This document shows, piece by piece, positions 24,803 to 34,786 of a stretch of 64,000 nucleotides of DNA. Numbering within the stretch: the first letter of the stretch is position 1; every line of letters starts with the position of its first letter. The notes under the pieces were generated by a model. That model was given only the letters and a program-made list of their open reading frames with translations, did no database searches and was not told where the DNA came from. Source of the DNA: MPNO01 sp965205995 (GTDB lineage: Bacteria; Pseudomonadota; Alphaproteobacteria; MPNO01). The translations under genes and the position numbers were made by a program. The stretch spans positions 4,402,001 to 4,466,000 of the forward strand of contig OZ242200.1 of NCBI GenBank assembly GCA_965205995.1, given 5' to 3'.

Positions 24803-27538
24803 ATGGCATCGGCCGATCTCTTTGGCGATTCCGCCGGACATCCGGTGCTGGTCGCCAATATCCGCGAATCCCTGATTCTCGACGCCGCGGGCGAGGCGCG
24901 CACGCTCGCGCATCGCGACGCGGTCGCCGCTCTCGGCGGCGGAATGGTCCCGATCCTGTGCCACCGGAAGGCGGTGGCGCAGCGGCTCGGTGCCGGGCCC
25001 TTCAGGGCCTGCGACCTGCTTGAGTTGTTCGCCTTCGTCCGCCCGGCGGTCCGCTGCCTGCCGACACCGGGCGGACTCGCCGACGCGCTCGACCTGCCGC
25101 GCCCACAGGGCCTTGCGGCCGAGGCGGCGACGCTTGCCCGCGCGGGCGAAATTCTGCTCGACGAGCTCGACGCCGACCGCGACCCCGATGCGGCGGCCAT
25201 CGCGTCATTCATGGCGGCGGCTGGCTGGCCCTGGGGGCGAGCGGTCCTCGACCGGCTCGGCGGCGCCGATACGGTCGGCGCCGCCGCCGGCCTCCGGGTC
25301 TGGAACCGCTTGCCGGAGATCGCCGAGCGCGCGCCCCCGCCGCCGCCCGGCAGCGCCGCCGTCGAACCGGCGGATGCCAGGCGCCGGCTCGCCGGTCTGC
25401 TGGGACCCGAGGCGGAAGACCGGCCGGGGCAGGCCGACTACACCTCCGCGCTCGCCCCGGCCTTCGCGCCGCGCGATCGCGAGGACGGCCCCAACGCGGT
25501 AATCGCCGAGGCCGGCACGGGCGTCGGCAAGACGCTCGGCTACATCGCGCCGGCGAGCCTGTGGGCGGAAAAAAACGGCGGGCCGATATGGATCAGCACC
25601 TTCACCCGCAATTTGCAGCGCCAGATCGACAGCGAACTCGACCGCCTCCATCCCGACCCGGATATCAAGCACCGCCGGGTCGTCATCCGCAAAGGCCGCG
25701 ACAACTATCTGTGCCTGCTGAATCTGGAGGAAGCGCTGGGGCGCGGGGGCGCTGCCGGTTCCGGGAGCGACATCGCCCTCGGCCTCGTCGCGCGCTGGAC
25801 CGCTGCGACCCGGGACGGCGACATGGTGGGCGGAGACTTCCCCGCCTGGCTCGCCGATCTCTTGGGAAGGCGGACCACGCTCAGTCTCGCGCATCGGCGC
25901 GGCGAGTGCATCTATTCCGCCTGCGCGCATTACCACAAATGCTTCATCGAGCGGACCGTGCGCCGAGCCCGGCGGGCCGAGATCGTGGTGGCCAACCATG
26001 CGCTGGTGATGACGCTGGCGGCCGCCGGCGGGACCGACGACCGCCTTGCGCCGAGCCGCGTGATCTTCGACGAGGGCCATCATGTGTTCGATGCCGCCGA
26101 CGGCGCCTTCGCCGCCCGGCTGAGCGGGCAGGAGGGGGCCGATCTCAGGCGCTGGCTGCGCGGCGCCGAGGACAGGCGCGGCGGGCGGGCGCGCGGTCTC
26201 GCCCGGCGTATCGAGGATGCGGCCATGCTCGACGACGCGCTTGGCGAAGCGCTCGCAGAGACCCTCGAAGCGGCGCGATTTCTGCCCGCGACCGGGTGGA
26301 ACGCGAGGTTGACGGCTGATGCGCCGCGCGGTCCCGCCGAGGCTTTCCTCGCCGCGGTTCGCCGGCAGGTTTACGCCCGCGCCAGGGATACGAGGATTCC
26401 CTACGATCTCGAGGCCGAGACCCGGCCGCCGGTACCCGGGCTGGTCGAAGCGGCGGACAGGCTGGAACACGCGCTCGGCACGCTGATCGCGCCGGCGCGC
26501 AAGCTGTCGCAGCGGCTCGAGGCCCTGTTGGACGAGCAGGCCGACGAGCTCGACACGCCGACCCGCAACCGGTTCGACGCCACCGCGCGCGGTCTCGGAA
26601 TCCGGGTCGAGGGCCAGCTCGAGACCTGGCGCGCAATGCTCCGGGCATTCCACGACACCACGCCCGAGACCTTCGTCGACTGGTTCTCGGTGAGCCGCCA
26701 GGACGGGCGCGATATCGACGTCGCGATGCACCGCCACTGGCTCGATCCGCTGATGCCTTTCGCCGAGCTGGTCGCGGCCCCGAGCCATGGCGTCGTCGTC
26801 ACCTCGGCCACGCTGCGCGACGCGACCGGAGACGTCGAGGCGGACTGGCAGGCCGCCGAAATGCGAACCGGGACCCGCCATCTGGCATCCCCCGCGATCC
26901 GCGTCGAGGTGCCGTCCCCGTTCGACTACGCCCGGCTCGCGCGGGTGTTCGTCGTCACCGATGTCCGCAAGAACGATGTCGACCGGATCGCCGCCGCCTA
27001 CCGCGCGTTGATGATGGCCTCGGCCGGCGGCGCGCTCGGCCTGTTTACCGCCATCTCCCGCCTGCGCGGGGTCTACCAGCGCATCGCCGCCGATATGGAG
27101 ACCGCGGGGCTCGCCTTGTTCGCCCAGCATGTCGACAATCTCGACACCACCAGCCTGGTCGACATTTTCCGGGCCGAGACCGATTCCTGCATGCTCGGCA
27201 CCGACGCGATGCGGGACGGCGTCGACGTGCCGGGGCGATCGCTGCGGCTGATCGTGTTCGACCGCCTGCCCTGGCCGCGACCCACCATCCTTCATCGCGA
27301 GCGCCGCAAGGCGTTTCCCGATATCCGCTATGACGACATGCTGGCGCGGCTGCGCCTCAAGCAGGCCTTCGGCCGTCTGGTCCGCAAGGCCGATGACCGC
27401 GGCGTGTTCGTGCTGCTCGATCCGATGATGCCGTCGCGGCTGCTCGGCGCCTTTCCGCCCGACGTCCCGGTCGAGCGTGTCGGGCTGGCCGCTGCCGTCG
27501 AAGCCACACGATCCTTCCTGGCGCCTGCCGCCGGTTGA
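24803..27538 (+). CDS. DinG/XPD-family ATP-dependent DNA helicase
   Basis: 911 aa superfamily 2 helicase. Walker A is AGTGVGKTLGYIAPA (about residue 237); the DEAH-type box is VIFDEGHHVFD (about 425). Between them a likely [4Fe-4S] Cys set is visible (CLLNLEE, then CIYSACAHYHKC). C-terminal motifs GTDAMRDGVDVPG and QAFGRLVRKADDRG complete the second motor domain. A roughly 200-residue N-terminal extension precedes the motor, as is usual in alphaproteobacterial DinG-like proteins. Likely role: DNA repair and removal of R-loops or blocked forks. A TATAGT sits only 7 nt before the ATG, so the mRNA may be leaderless. Confidence 0.9.
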   Translation: MASADLFGDSAGHPVLVANIRESLILDAAGEARTLAHRDAVAALGGGMVPILCHRKAVAQRLGAGPFRACDLLELFAFVRPAVRCLPTPGGLADALDLPRPQGLAAEAATLARAGEILLDELDADRDPDAAAIASFMAAAGWPWGRAVLDRLGGADTVGAAAGLRVWNRLPEIAERAPPPPPGSAAVEPADARRRLAGLLGPEAEDRPGQADYTSALAPAFAPRDREDGPNAVIAEAGTGVGKTLGYIAPASLWAEKNGGPIWISTFTRNLQRQIDSELDRLHPDPDIKHRRVVIRKGRDNYLCLLNLEEALGRGGAAGSGSDIALGLVARWTAATRDGDMVGGDFPAWLADLLGRRTTLSLAHRRGECIYSACAHYHKCFIERTVRRARRAEIVVANHALVMTLAAAGGTDDRLAPSRVIFDEGHHVFDAADGAFAARLSGQEGADLRRWLRGAEDRRGGRARGLARRIEDAAMLDDALGEALAETLEAARFLPATGWNARLTADAPRGPAEAFLAAVRRQVYARARDTRIPYDLEAETRPPVPGLVEAADRLEHALGTLIAPARKLSQRLEALLDEQADELDTPTRNRFDATARGLGIRVEGQLETWRAMLRAFHDTTPETFVDWFSVSRQDGRDIDVAMHRHWLDPLMPFAELVAAPSHGVVVTSATLRDATGDVEADWQAAEMRTGTRHLASPAIRVEVPSPFDYARLARVFVVTDVRKNDVDRIAAAYRALMMASAGGALGLFTAISRLRGVYQRIAADMETAGLALFAQHVDNLDTTSLVDIFRAETDSCMLGTDAMRDGVDVPGRSLRLIVFDRLPWPRPTILHRERRKAFPDIRYDDMLARLRLKQAFGRLVRKADDRGVFVLLDPMMPSRLLGAFPPDVPVERVGLAAAVEATRSFLAPAAG

Positions 27539-27611
27539 CCTGAGACGGGGGCCGGAAGAGAGTGCGGCGCAATCGTCCGACGCCCACGCGTTTCAACCGA
27601 CATCGAATGCG

Positions 27612-28721
27612 ATGACCGAAGGACCGCTCGCGGTCTACCGCGCCCGAATCCGCTCGGGCGCGCTGAAGCCGGACCCGGATCAGGCGCTTGCCGCGGAGAA
27701 GCTCCAGAGCCTGCACAACGCGCTCGCCGGCTACCGGCCGAGCACCGGCGAAAGCGGCTGGCGGGCGCGGCTCGGCCTCGCCCGCCGCCGGGGCGATGCG
27801 CCGCAGGGCCTCTACATGTTCGGCGGCGTCGGGCGCGGCAAGACGATGCTGATGGACATCTTCTTCGACGGCGCGCCGGTGGCGCTCAAACGGCGCGTCC
27901 ATTTCCACGCCTTCATGCTCGAAGTCCAGGATCGCCTCCACGCGCTGCGCAAGGATCGCCGCGCCGACCCGCTCTCCGGCCTCGCGGGAGCAATCGCCGA
28001 CGAGGCGTGGCTGCTCTGCTTCGACGAGTTCCAGGTCGAGAACATCGCCGATGCCATGATCCTCGGCCGCCTGTTCGAGGCGATGCTGGCGCAGGGCGTC
28101 GTGGTGGTTGCGACCAGCAACGTGGCGCCCGTCGATCTCTACAAGGACGGGCTGCAGCGCGACCGTTTCGAGCCCTTCATAGAGCTGATCGGGGAACGGC
28201 TCGACCTCCTGGCCCTCGAAGGCGGCGTCGACTACCGGCGCCTGAGAATCCGCGACCTCGCCGTCTATCACACCCCGCTGGGTCCGGCCGCCGACGCGGC
28301 GCTCGAAAACTCGTTTCGGGCGCTGACGGAGGGGGCGGAGCCATGCCCGGCGGAGCTCATCGTTCTGGGTCGGAAACTGCATGTGCCGCGGGCGGCGCGC
28401 GGGGTCGCCGCCTTCGGCTTCGAGGCGCTGTGCGGCCGCCCGCTGGGGACCGCCGACTACCTGGCGATCGCGCGGTGCTTCCACACGCTGGTGCTCGACG
28501 GGGTGCCGAGGCTCGATGCGGTCCGCGCGGACGAGGCCAAGCGGTTCGTCAACCTGATCGATGCGCTCTACGAGAACAAGGCGAAGCTGGTGATGTCGGC
28601 GGCGGCGCCGCCGGACGAGCTCTACCCCCGGAGCGACGCCGCCTTCGCCTTCAAGCGCGCGGTCTCGCGGCTCCACGAAATGCAGTCCGCCGCCTATCTC
28701 GCGGCCGAGCATCGCGGCTGA
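27612..28721 (+). CDS. zapE: AFG1-family ATPase ZapE
   Basis: 369 aa. Walker A GGVGRGKTMLMD (about residue 75) and Walker B LLCFDEFQVENIADAM (about residue 134) mark the AFG1/ZapE P-loop family, associated with division-site Z-ring control and with mitochondrial-like protein quality control. The start is the ATG at 27612, because preceding in-frame codons are shadow of the helicase 3' end. It follows the helicase gene by 73 nt and ends 108 nt before mdh. Synteny of zapE next to mdh and the suc genes is common in alphaproteobacteria. Confidence 0.93.
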   Translation: MTEGPLAVYRARIRSGALKPDPDQALAAEKLQSLHNALAGYRPSTGESGWRARLGLARRRGDAPQGLYMFGGVGRGKTMLMDIFFDGAPVALKRRVHFHAFMLEVQDRLHALRKDRRADPLSGLAGAIADEAWLLCFDEFQVENIADAMILGRLFEAMLAQGVVVVATSNVAPVDLYKDGLQRDRFEPFIELIGERLDLLALEGGVDYRRLRIRDLAVYHTPLGPAADAALENSFRALTEGAEPCPAELIVLGRKLHVPRAARGVAAFGFEALCGRPLGTADYLAIARCFHTLVLDGVPRLDAVRADEAKRFVNLIDALYENKAKLVMSAAAPPDELYPRSDAAFAFKRAVSRLHEMQSAAYLAAEHRG

Positions 28722-28734
28722 GCCGGGTCTCGGC

Positions 28735-28754
28735 GCGGCCCTTGTGCCGCCTTT
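28735..28754 (+). terminator. Candidate hairpin after zapE
   Basis: GCGGC (28735-28739) and GCCGC (28746-28750) form a 5-bp GC stem with a 6-nt loop, followed by CTTT. Weak for an intrinsic terminator, and the same bases overlap a candidate promoter for mdh (TTGTGC at 28742, 17 nt, TAAGCA at 28765-28770). Confidence 0.3.
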
Positions 28755-28829
28755 CGAATCGGGGTAAGCACCGGCGATCGTGGATCCGCCGGCCGGGCGT
28801 CGCGGCTGCACAGAAACGGGGCTTCGCCA

Positions 28830-29795
28830 ATGGCGAGAAACAAGATCGCGCTCGTCGGCGCGGGCAATATCGGCGGCACGCTCGCCCATCTCGCCGGGCT
28901 CAAGGAGCTCGGCGACATCGTCCTGTTCGATATCGTCGACGGGGTGCCGCAGGGCAAGGCGCTCGACCTCGTCGAATCTTCTCCCGTCGAGGGTTTCGAC
29001 GCCAGGATGCTGGGGGCGTCGCGCTACAGCGCGATCAAGGGCGCCGATATCGTCATCGTCACCGCCGGGGTGCCGCGCAAGCCCGGCATGAGCCGCGACG
29101 ACCTGATCGAGATCAACACCAAGGTGATGAACCAGGTCGGCGAGGGCATCAGGAAGAACGCCCCCGACGCCTTCGTGATCTGCATCACCAACCCCCTCGA
29201 CGCGATGGTCTGGGTGCTGCGCGAGGCGACCGGCTTTCCGTCCAGGCGCGTCGTCGGCATGGCCGGCATCCTCGATTCCGCGCGTTTCCGTTATTTTCTG
29301 GCCGAGGAGTTCGACGTCTCGGTCGAGGACGTGACGGCCTTCGTTCTCGGCGGGCATGGCGACACCATGGTGCCGCTCGCGCGCTATTCGACGGTCGCCG
29401 GCATCCCCCTGCCCGACCTGATCAAGATGGGCTGGACCACCCGGCAGCGGCTCAATGAGATCGTCCAGCGGACCCGCGACGGCGGCGGCGAGATCGTCGC
29501 CCTGCTCAAGACCGGGTCGGCGTTCTACGCCCCCGCTTCGGCTGCGATCCAGATGGCCGATTCCTATCTCAAGGACAAGAAGCGGGTGCTCCCCTGCTGC
29601 GCCATGCTGAGCGGCCAGTACGGCGTGCGCGGGCTCTATATCGGCGTTCCGGTGGTGATCGGCGCCGGCGGGGTCGAGCGCATCGTCGAGATCACCCTGA
29701 ACGCGTCCGAGAAGAAAGCCTTCGACGCCTCGGTGGCTGCGGTCCGGGGCCTTGTCGACGTGGTCAAGCGCATGAACAAGGCCGCCAGGAAATAA
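28830..29795 (+). CDS. mdh: Malate dehydrogenase (LDH-like type)
   Basis: 321 aa. Oxidises malate to oxaloacetate with NAD+. N-terminal dinucleotide fold GAGNIGGTLAHLAG (residues 8-21) followed by the acidic Asp in LFDIVDG, which favours NAD+. The substrate-binding loop and catalytic His lie in VLGGHGDTMVPLARYS. The bacterial/archaeal LDH-like Mdh type is usual in alphaproteobacteria. First gene of the mdh-sucC-sucD-sucA-sucB-lpd TCA cluster; sucC starts 19 nt later. Confidence 0.97.
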   Translation: MARNKIALVGAGNIGGTLAHLAGLKELGDIVLFDIVDGVPQGKALDLVESSPVEGFDARMLGASRYSAIKGADIVIVTAGVPRKPGMSRDDLIEINTKVMNQVGEGIRKNAPDAFVICITNPLDAMVWVLREATGFPSRRVVGMAGILDSARFRYFLAEEFDVSVEDVTAFVLGGHGDTMVPLARYSTVAGIPLPDLIKMGWTTRQRLNEIVQRTRDGGGEIVALLKTGSAFYAPASAAIQMADSYLKDKKRVLPCCAMLSGQYGVRGLYIGVPVVIGAGGVERIVEITLNASEKKAFDASVAAVRGLVDVVKRMNKAARK

Positions 29796-29814
29796 TCCGC
29801 CGCGCGGGGTCGCA

Positions 29815-30984
29815 ATGAATATCCACGAGTACCAGGCGAAGCAGCTGCTGGCCCGTTACGGCGTTGCCGTGCCGCGCGGCAAGGTCGCCTACACCGCCGC
29901 CGAAGCGGTCGACGCGGCGAACGATCTCGGCGGGCCGGTCTGGGTGGTCAAAGCGCAGATCCACGCCGGCGGGCGCGGCAAGGGCGGCGGGGTCAGGGTG
30001 GTCAAGTCGATCGACGATGTGCGCGACGCGGCCCAGGCGATGATCGGCATGAACCTGGTCACCCACCAGACCGGGCCGGAAGGCCGCCGGGTCAAGCGGG
30101 TCTATGTCGAGGAGGGCTGCGACATCGCCCGCGAGCTCTATCTCGGCATGCTTGTCGACCGCGCGACCAGCCGCCTGACCGTCATGGCCTCAACCGAGGG
30201 CGGCGTGGAAATCGAGCAGGTCGCCGCCGAAACGCCCGACAGGATCATCACCGTCGACATCGATCCCGCGACCGGCATCCGGCCCCACCATGCGCGCCGG
30301 ATCGCCTTCGGCCTGGCGCTCCAGGACAGGCAGGTCGGCGCCGCGGTCAAGTTCATCATGGGCATTTACGAGGCTTTCGTCGGGCTCGACGCGTCGATCG
30401 TCGAAATCAACCCGCTGGTGGTGACGGGCGCCGGCGAGGTGATCGCGCTCGACGCCAAGATGGCGTTCGACGACAACGCGCTGTTCCGCCACACCGACGT
30501 GATCGAATTGCGCGACGAGGACGAAGAGGACGCGATGGAGCGCGAGGCGCTCAAGCACGACCTCAACTATATCAAGCTCGACGGCAATATCGGCTGCATG
30601 GTCAACGGCGCCGGGCTCGCCATGGCGACGATGGACATCATCAAGCTGCACGGGGGCGCGCCCGCGAACTTTCTCGATGTCGGCGGCGGCGCCTCGCGCG
30701 AGCGGGTGACCGCCGCGTTCAAGCTGATTCTGTCCGACCCCCATGTCGAGGGGATCCTGGTCAATATCTTCGGCGGCATCATGCGCTGCGACGTGATCGC
30801 CGAAGGCGTGGTTGCCGCCGCGCGCGAAATCAATCTCAACGTGCCCCTTGTGGTTCGCCTCGCCGGTACCAATGTGGAGCTGGGCAAGAAGCTGCTGGCG
30901 GAATCGGGGCTGTTGATCATATCGGCGGATACTCTCGCGGAAGCGGCCGAGCGCGTGGTCCGCGCGGTGCAGGAGGCGGCCTGA
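29815..30984 (+). CDS. sucC: Succinyl-CoA synthetase subunit beta
   Basis: 389 aa. ATP-grasp subunit that binds the nucleotide; with SucD it converts succinyl-CoA to succinate and makes ATP or GTP. Begins MNIHEYQAKQLLARYGVAVP; contains QIHAGGRGKGGGVRVV (nucleotide loop) and GASRERVTAAF, plus IFGGIMRCDVIAEGV at the C-terminal CoA-ligase part. The last base of its TGA is the A of the sucD ATG, so the two are translated in coupled fashion. Confidence 0.98.
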   Translation: MNIHEYQAKQLLARYGVAVPRGKVAYTAAEAVDAANDLGGPVWVVKAQIHAGGRGKGGGVRVVKSIDDVRDAAQAMIGMNLVTHQTGPEGRRVKRVYVEEGCDIARELYLGMLVDRATSRLTVMASTEGGVEIEQVAAETPDRIITVDIDPATGIRPHHARRIAFGLALQDRQVGAAVKFIMGIYEAFVGLDASIVEINPLVVTGAGEVIALDAKMAFDDNALFRHTDVIELRDEDEEDAMEREALKHDLNYIKLDGNIGCMVNGAGLAMATMDIIKLHGGAPANFLDVGGGASRERVTAAFKLILSDPHVEGILVNIFGGIMRCDVIAEGVVAAAREINLNVPLVVRLAGTNVELGKKLLAESGLLIISADTLAEAAERVVRAVQEAA

Positions 30985-31859
30985 TGGCTGTCCTGGTCAA
31001 CGCCGAGACCAGGGTCATCTGCCAGGGCTTCACCGGCGCGCAGGGGACGTTTCACTCCGAACAGGCGATCGCCTACGGAACCCGGATGGTGGGCGGGGTG
31101 ACGCCGGGAAAGGGCGGCTCCAGGCATCTCGACCTCGACGTGTTCGATACCGTCGCCGAGGCCGTCGAGAAGACCGGCGCCGATGCCTCGGTCATCTACG
31201 TGCCGCCGCCCTTCGCGGCCGATGCGATCCTCGAAGCGATCGAGGCCGAGCTGGCGTTGATCGTCTGCATCACCGAGGGCATCCCGGTCGTCGACATGGT
31301 ACGGGTCAAGCGGGTGCTGACCAGCTCCAGGTCCCGGCTGATCGGGCCCAACTGCCCCGGCGTGATCACGCCCGACGAGTGCAAGATCGGAATCATGCCG
31401 GGCCACATCCACCTGCGCGGCAGGGTCGGCATCGTCTCGCGCTCGGGCACTCTCACCTACGAGGCGGTGGCGCAGACCACGGCGGCGGGGCTGGGCCAGA
31501 CGACCTGTGTCGGAATCGGCGGCGATCCGGTGAACGGCACCAACTTCGTCGATTGCCTCGAAGCCTTTCTCGCGGACCAGGAAACCGAAGGCATCATCGT
31601 GATCGGCGAGATCGGCGGCGGGGCCGAGGAAGACGCCGCATCCTTCATCAAGCAGTCGAAGACGAAGAAGCCGGTTGTCGGGTTCATCGCGGGGGTAACG
31701 GCCCCGCCCGGCCGCCGGATGGGACATGCCGGCGCCATAATTTCCGGCGGCAAGGGGGCGGCGGGCGACAAGATCGAAGCGTTCAAGGAGGCGGGCATCA
31801 GGGTTGCCGCCTCTCCCGCCGCCATCGGCGAGACGATGGCCGAGGCGATGCGGGGCTGA
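30984..31859 (+). CDS. sucD: Succinyl-CoA synthetase subunit alpha
   Basis: 291 aa. The active-site His that is phosphorylated during catalysis lies in MGHAGAIISGGKGAAGDK (about residue 246). N-terminal CoA-binding domain begins VLVNAETRVICQGFTGAQG. Conserved SRSGTLTYEAV is at about residues 152-162. Partner of SucC. Ends 80 nt before sucA. Confidence 0.98.
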   Translation: MAVLVNAETRVICQGFTGAQGTFHSEQAIAYGTRMVGGVTPGKGGSRHLDLDVFDTVAEAVEKTGADASVIYVPPPFAADAILEAIEAELALIVCITEGIPVVDMVRVKRVLTSSRSRLIGPNCPGVITPDECKIGIMPGHIHLRGRVGIVSRSGTLTYEAVAQTTAAGLGQTTCVGIGGDPVNGTNFVDCLEAFLADQETEGIIVIGEIGGGAEEDAASFIKQSKTKKPVVGFIAGVTAPPGRRMGHAGAIISGGKGAAGDKIEAFKEAGIRVAASPAAIGETMAEAMRG

Positions 31860-31939
31860 GTTTCGCATCCCGGCCGAAATCCCCGACCCGGCGATCTCCC
31901 GGTGTAATGCACGCGGACCAATGAGCTGAGCCGAAGCCG

Positions 31940-34729
31940 ATGACCAAACCCGCCGATACCAGTTTCCTCGCAAGCGCGAACGCACCCTTCATCGAGGAGC
32001 TTTACGCCAGATTTGCCGCCGATCCTGCCTCGGTCGACGCCGACTGGGCCGCATTCTTCGCCGATCTGCGCGACGAACCGGGCGATGGAGGGCGACATGC
32101 GGCCCCGCGCGCCCTGCCGGACGGCGATGGCCTCGATCTGCGCCAGGCGACACGGGATTCGATCCAGGCGCTGACGCTGATCCGGTCGCACCGCGTCCGC
32201 GGCCATCTCTATTGCGACCTCGACCCGCTCAAGCTCGAGAAACCGGCGCCGCACAGCGAACTCGACCCCGAGAGCTACGGCTTCGCCGAGGCGGATTACG
32301 ACCGGCCGATCTACGTCAACACGCTCGGTTTCGAACGCGCCACCCTGCGCCAGATCGTCGATGCGCTGCGCAAGACCTATTGCGGCACCGTCGGCGTGGA
32401 GTACATGCACATCACCTCGGCCGAGGAGAAGATCTGGATCCAGGACCGCATCGAGGCGATCCACAACCAGACCGACTTCACCGAGCGCGGCAAGGAGACC
32501 ATCCACGAACGCCTGGTGGAGGCCGAATCCTTCGAGCGATTCCTCCATGTCCGCTATCCCGGGACCAAGCGGTTCGGGCTCGATGGCAGCGAGTCCCTGA
32601 TCCCGGCGCTGGAACAGATCCTCAAACGGGGCTCCCAGCTCGGTGTCGATGAGGTGGTGCTCGGCATGCCCCATCGCGGGCGGCTCAACGTGCTCGCCCA
32701 TGTCATGCTCAAGCCCTATGCGGCGATATTCGCCGAATTCCGGGGCATGTCGTACCAGCCCGAGGAGGTCGGCGGCTCGGGCGACGTCAAGTATCATCTC
32801 GGGGCTTCCGCCGACCGCGAGTTCGACGGCGTCGGGGTCCATCTCTCCCTCGCCGCCAACCCGTCCCATCTCGAGGCCGTCGATCCGGTGGTCGTCGGCA
32901 AGGTCCGCGCCAAGCAGCGCCAGCGAGGCGACCGCGAGCGCCGCCGGGTGCTCGGCATCCTGATGCATGGCGACGCGGCATTCGCCGGCCAGGGAATCGT
33001 CGCCGAGACCTTCGGGCTTTCCGACATCGCGGGTTACCGGACCGGCGGAACCATCCATCTCATCGTCAACAACCAGATCGGCTTCACCACCAGCCCGGCG
33101 GCCACGCGCGCGTCGCGCTATCCGACCGAGATCGCCAAATCGGTGCAGGCGCCGATTTTCCACGTCAACGGCGACGACGTCGAAGCGGTGATCCATGTCG
33201 CGCGCATAGCGACCGAGTTCCGCGACACTTTTCGCAAGGACGTGGTGCTCGACATCTGGTCCTATCGCCGCTTCGGCCACAACGAATCCGATGAGCCCGC
33301 ATTCACCCAGCCGGTGATGTACCGGGCGATCGCCGATCGGCCGACCGTCGCCTCGATCTACGGCGAGCGGCTTGTCGAGGAAGGCGTGCTGACCCGCGAA
33401 GATTTCGAGCGCGTCAGCCGGGACTGCCGGCAGCGGCTGGAAGACGCCTTCGAGGCGGCCAAGAGCTACAAGCCCAACAAGGCGGATTGGCTGGAGGGCG
33501 ATTGGGCGGAGATCACCACCGCCCCGTCGCTCGAGGAACGGCGCGGCAAGACCGCCGTCACCCGCAAAGCGCTCGACGCGGTGGGCCGCGCGCTGACCGC
33601 GGTTCCGGGCGGGTTCAATCTGAACCCGAAGCTCAATCGCTTCATCGACGCGCGCAAGGCGATGTTCGAGACCGGCGAAGGCGTCGATTGGTCGACCGCC
33701 GAGGCGCTTGCCTTCGGCACGGTCCTGGCGGAGGGCCACATGGTGCGGCTCAGCGGCCAGGATTGCCGCCGCGGGACGTTCTCCCAGCGCCACGCGGTGC
33801 TGATCGACCAGGAGACCCAGGAAGCCTTTACGCCGCTGGCCCATGTTTGCGATGGACAGGACAGGCTCGCGGTGCGCGACAGCCCGCTGGCCGAGGCCTC
33901 GGTGCTCGGTTTCGAATACGGCATGTCGCTCGCCGATCCGAATATGCTGGTGCTGTGGGAGGCCCAGTTCGGCGATTTCGCCAACGGCGCGCAGTTCATC
34001 ATCGACCAGTTCATCTCATCCGGCGAGACCAAATGGCTGCGCATGTCGGGGCTGGTGATGTTGTTGCCGCATGGCTATGAGGGCCAGGGGCCGGAGCATT
34101 CCTCGGCCCGGATGGAACGCTATCTTCAGCTTTGCGGCGACGACAATATGCAGGTCTGCAATATCTCCACGCCGGCCAACTACTTCCACGCGCTGAGGCG
34201 GCAGATCCATCGCAGTTTCCGCAAGCCCCTGATCGTCATGACGCCCAAATCGCTGCTGAGGCACAAGCTCTGCGTCTCGCGGCTCGACGACATGTGCGCC
34301 GGGACCTCGTTCCGCCGGGTCCTTCCCGATCCCGGCCCGACGGTGCCGGATGCGGATATCCGCCGCGTGGTCCTGTGCAGCGGCAAGGTGTTCTACGACC
34401 TCCTGGCCGCCCGCGCGGAGCGGGATATCGACGACATCGCCCTGGTCAGGGTCGAGCAGCTCTACCCCTTCCCCAATGTCTCGCTCGGAGCGGAACTCGC
34501 ACGATATCCCGCCGCCGACATCGTCTGGTGCCAGGAGGAGCCGCGCAACATGGGCGCCTGGACCTATATGGACCGGCGCATCGAGGAGCTCCTTGCCACG
34601 CTCGACGTCCAGGCCAGCCGGCCGGTCTATGCCGGCCGACCCGAGGCCGCTTCGACCGCGACGGGTCTGGCCGCCCAGCACGCGCGTGAGCAGAAGGCCC
34701 TGATCGACGAGGCCCTGGCCGCTGCCTAG
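31940..34729 (+). CDS. sucA: 2-oxoglutarate dehydrogenase E1 component
   Basis: 929 aa thiamine-diphosphate enzyme that decarboxylates 2-oxoglutarate and passes succinyl to the SucB lipoyl group. The N-terminus holds the E2-binding helix (FIEELYARFAADPASVDADW). The ThDP site includes GMPHRGRLNVL, GDAAFAGQGIVAETFGLS and VNNQIGFTT. The C-terminal transketolase-like half contains EGQGPEHSSARMERYLQL. Full family length. It forms the E1-E2-E3 complex with sucB and lpd immediately downstream. Confidence 0.98.
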   Translation: MTKPADTSFLASANAPFIEELYARFAADPASVDADWAAFFADLRDEPGDGGRHAAPRALPDGDGLDLRQATRDSIQALTLIRSHRVRGHLYCDLDPLKLEKPAPHSELDPESYGFAEADYDRPIYVNTLGFERATLRQIVDALRKTYCGTVGVEYMHITSAEEKIWIQDRIEAIHNQTDFTERGKETIHERLVEAESFERFLHVRYPGTKRFGLDGSESLIPALEQILKRGSQLGVDEVVLGMPHRGRLNVLAHVMLKPYAAIFAEFRGMSYQPEEVGGSGDVKYHLGASADREFDGVGVHLSLAANPSHLEAVDPVVVGKVRAKQRQRGDRERRRVLGILMHGDAAFAGQGIVAETFGLSDIAGYRTGGTIHLIVNNQIGFTTSPAATRASRYPTEIAKSVQAPIFHVNGDDVEAVIHVARIATEFRDTFRKDVVLDIWSYRRFGHNESDEPAFTQPVMYRAIADRPTVASIYGERLVEEGVLTREDFERVSRDCRQRLEDAFEAAKSYKPNKADWLEGDWAEITTAPSLEERRGKTAVTRKALDAVGRALTAVPGGFNLNPKLNRFIDARKAMFETGEGVDWSTAEALAFGTVLAEGHMVRLSGQDCRRGTFSQRHAVLIDQETQEAFTPLAHVCDGQDRLAVRDSPLAEASVLGFEYGMSLADPNMLVLWEAQFGDFANGAQFIIDQFISSGETKWLRMSGLVMLLPHGYEGQGPEHSSARMERYLQLCGDDNMQVCNISTPANYFHALRRQIHRSFRKPLIVMTPKSLLRHKLCVSRLDDMCAGTSFRRVLPDPGPTVPDADIRRVVLCSGKVFYDLLAARAERDIDDIALVRVEQLYPFPNVSLGAELARYPAADIVWCQEEPRNMGAWTYMDRRIEELLATLDVQASRPVYAGRPEAASTATGLAAQHAREQKALIDEALAAA

Positions 34730-34786
34730 AGCCGGCCCGCCCCCGGGAGGCCGCCAGGTTCCCGCGGCCGGCAGAAAGAGGAAGCT

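Noticed and set aside
28742..28770. Promoter for mdh (TTGTGC, 17 nt, TAAGCA)
   Set aside because: Both boxes are weak and overlap a possible hairpin; mentioned only within the terminator entry.
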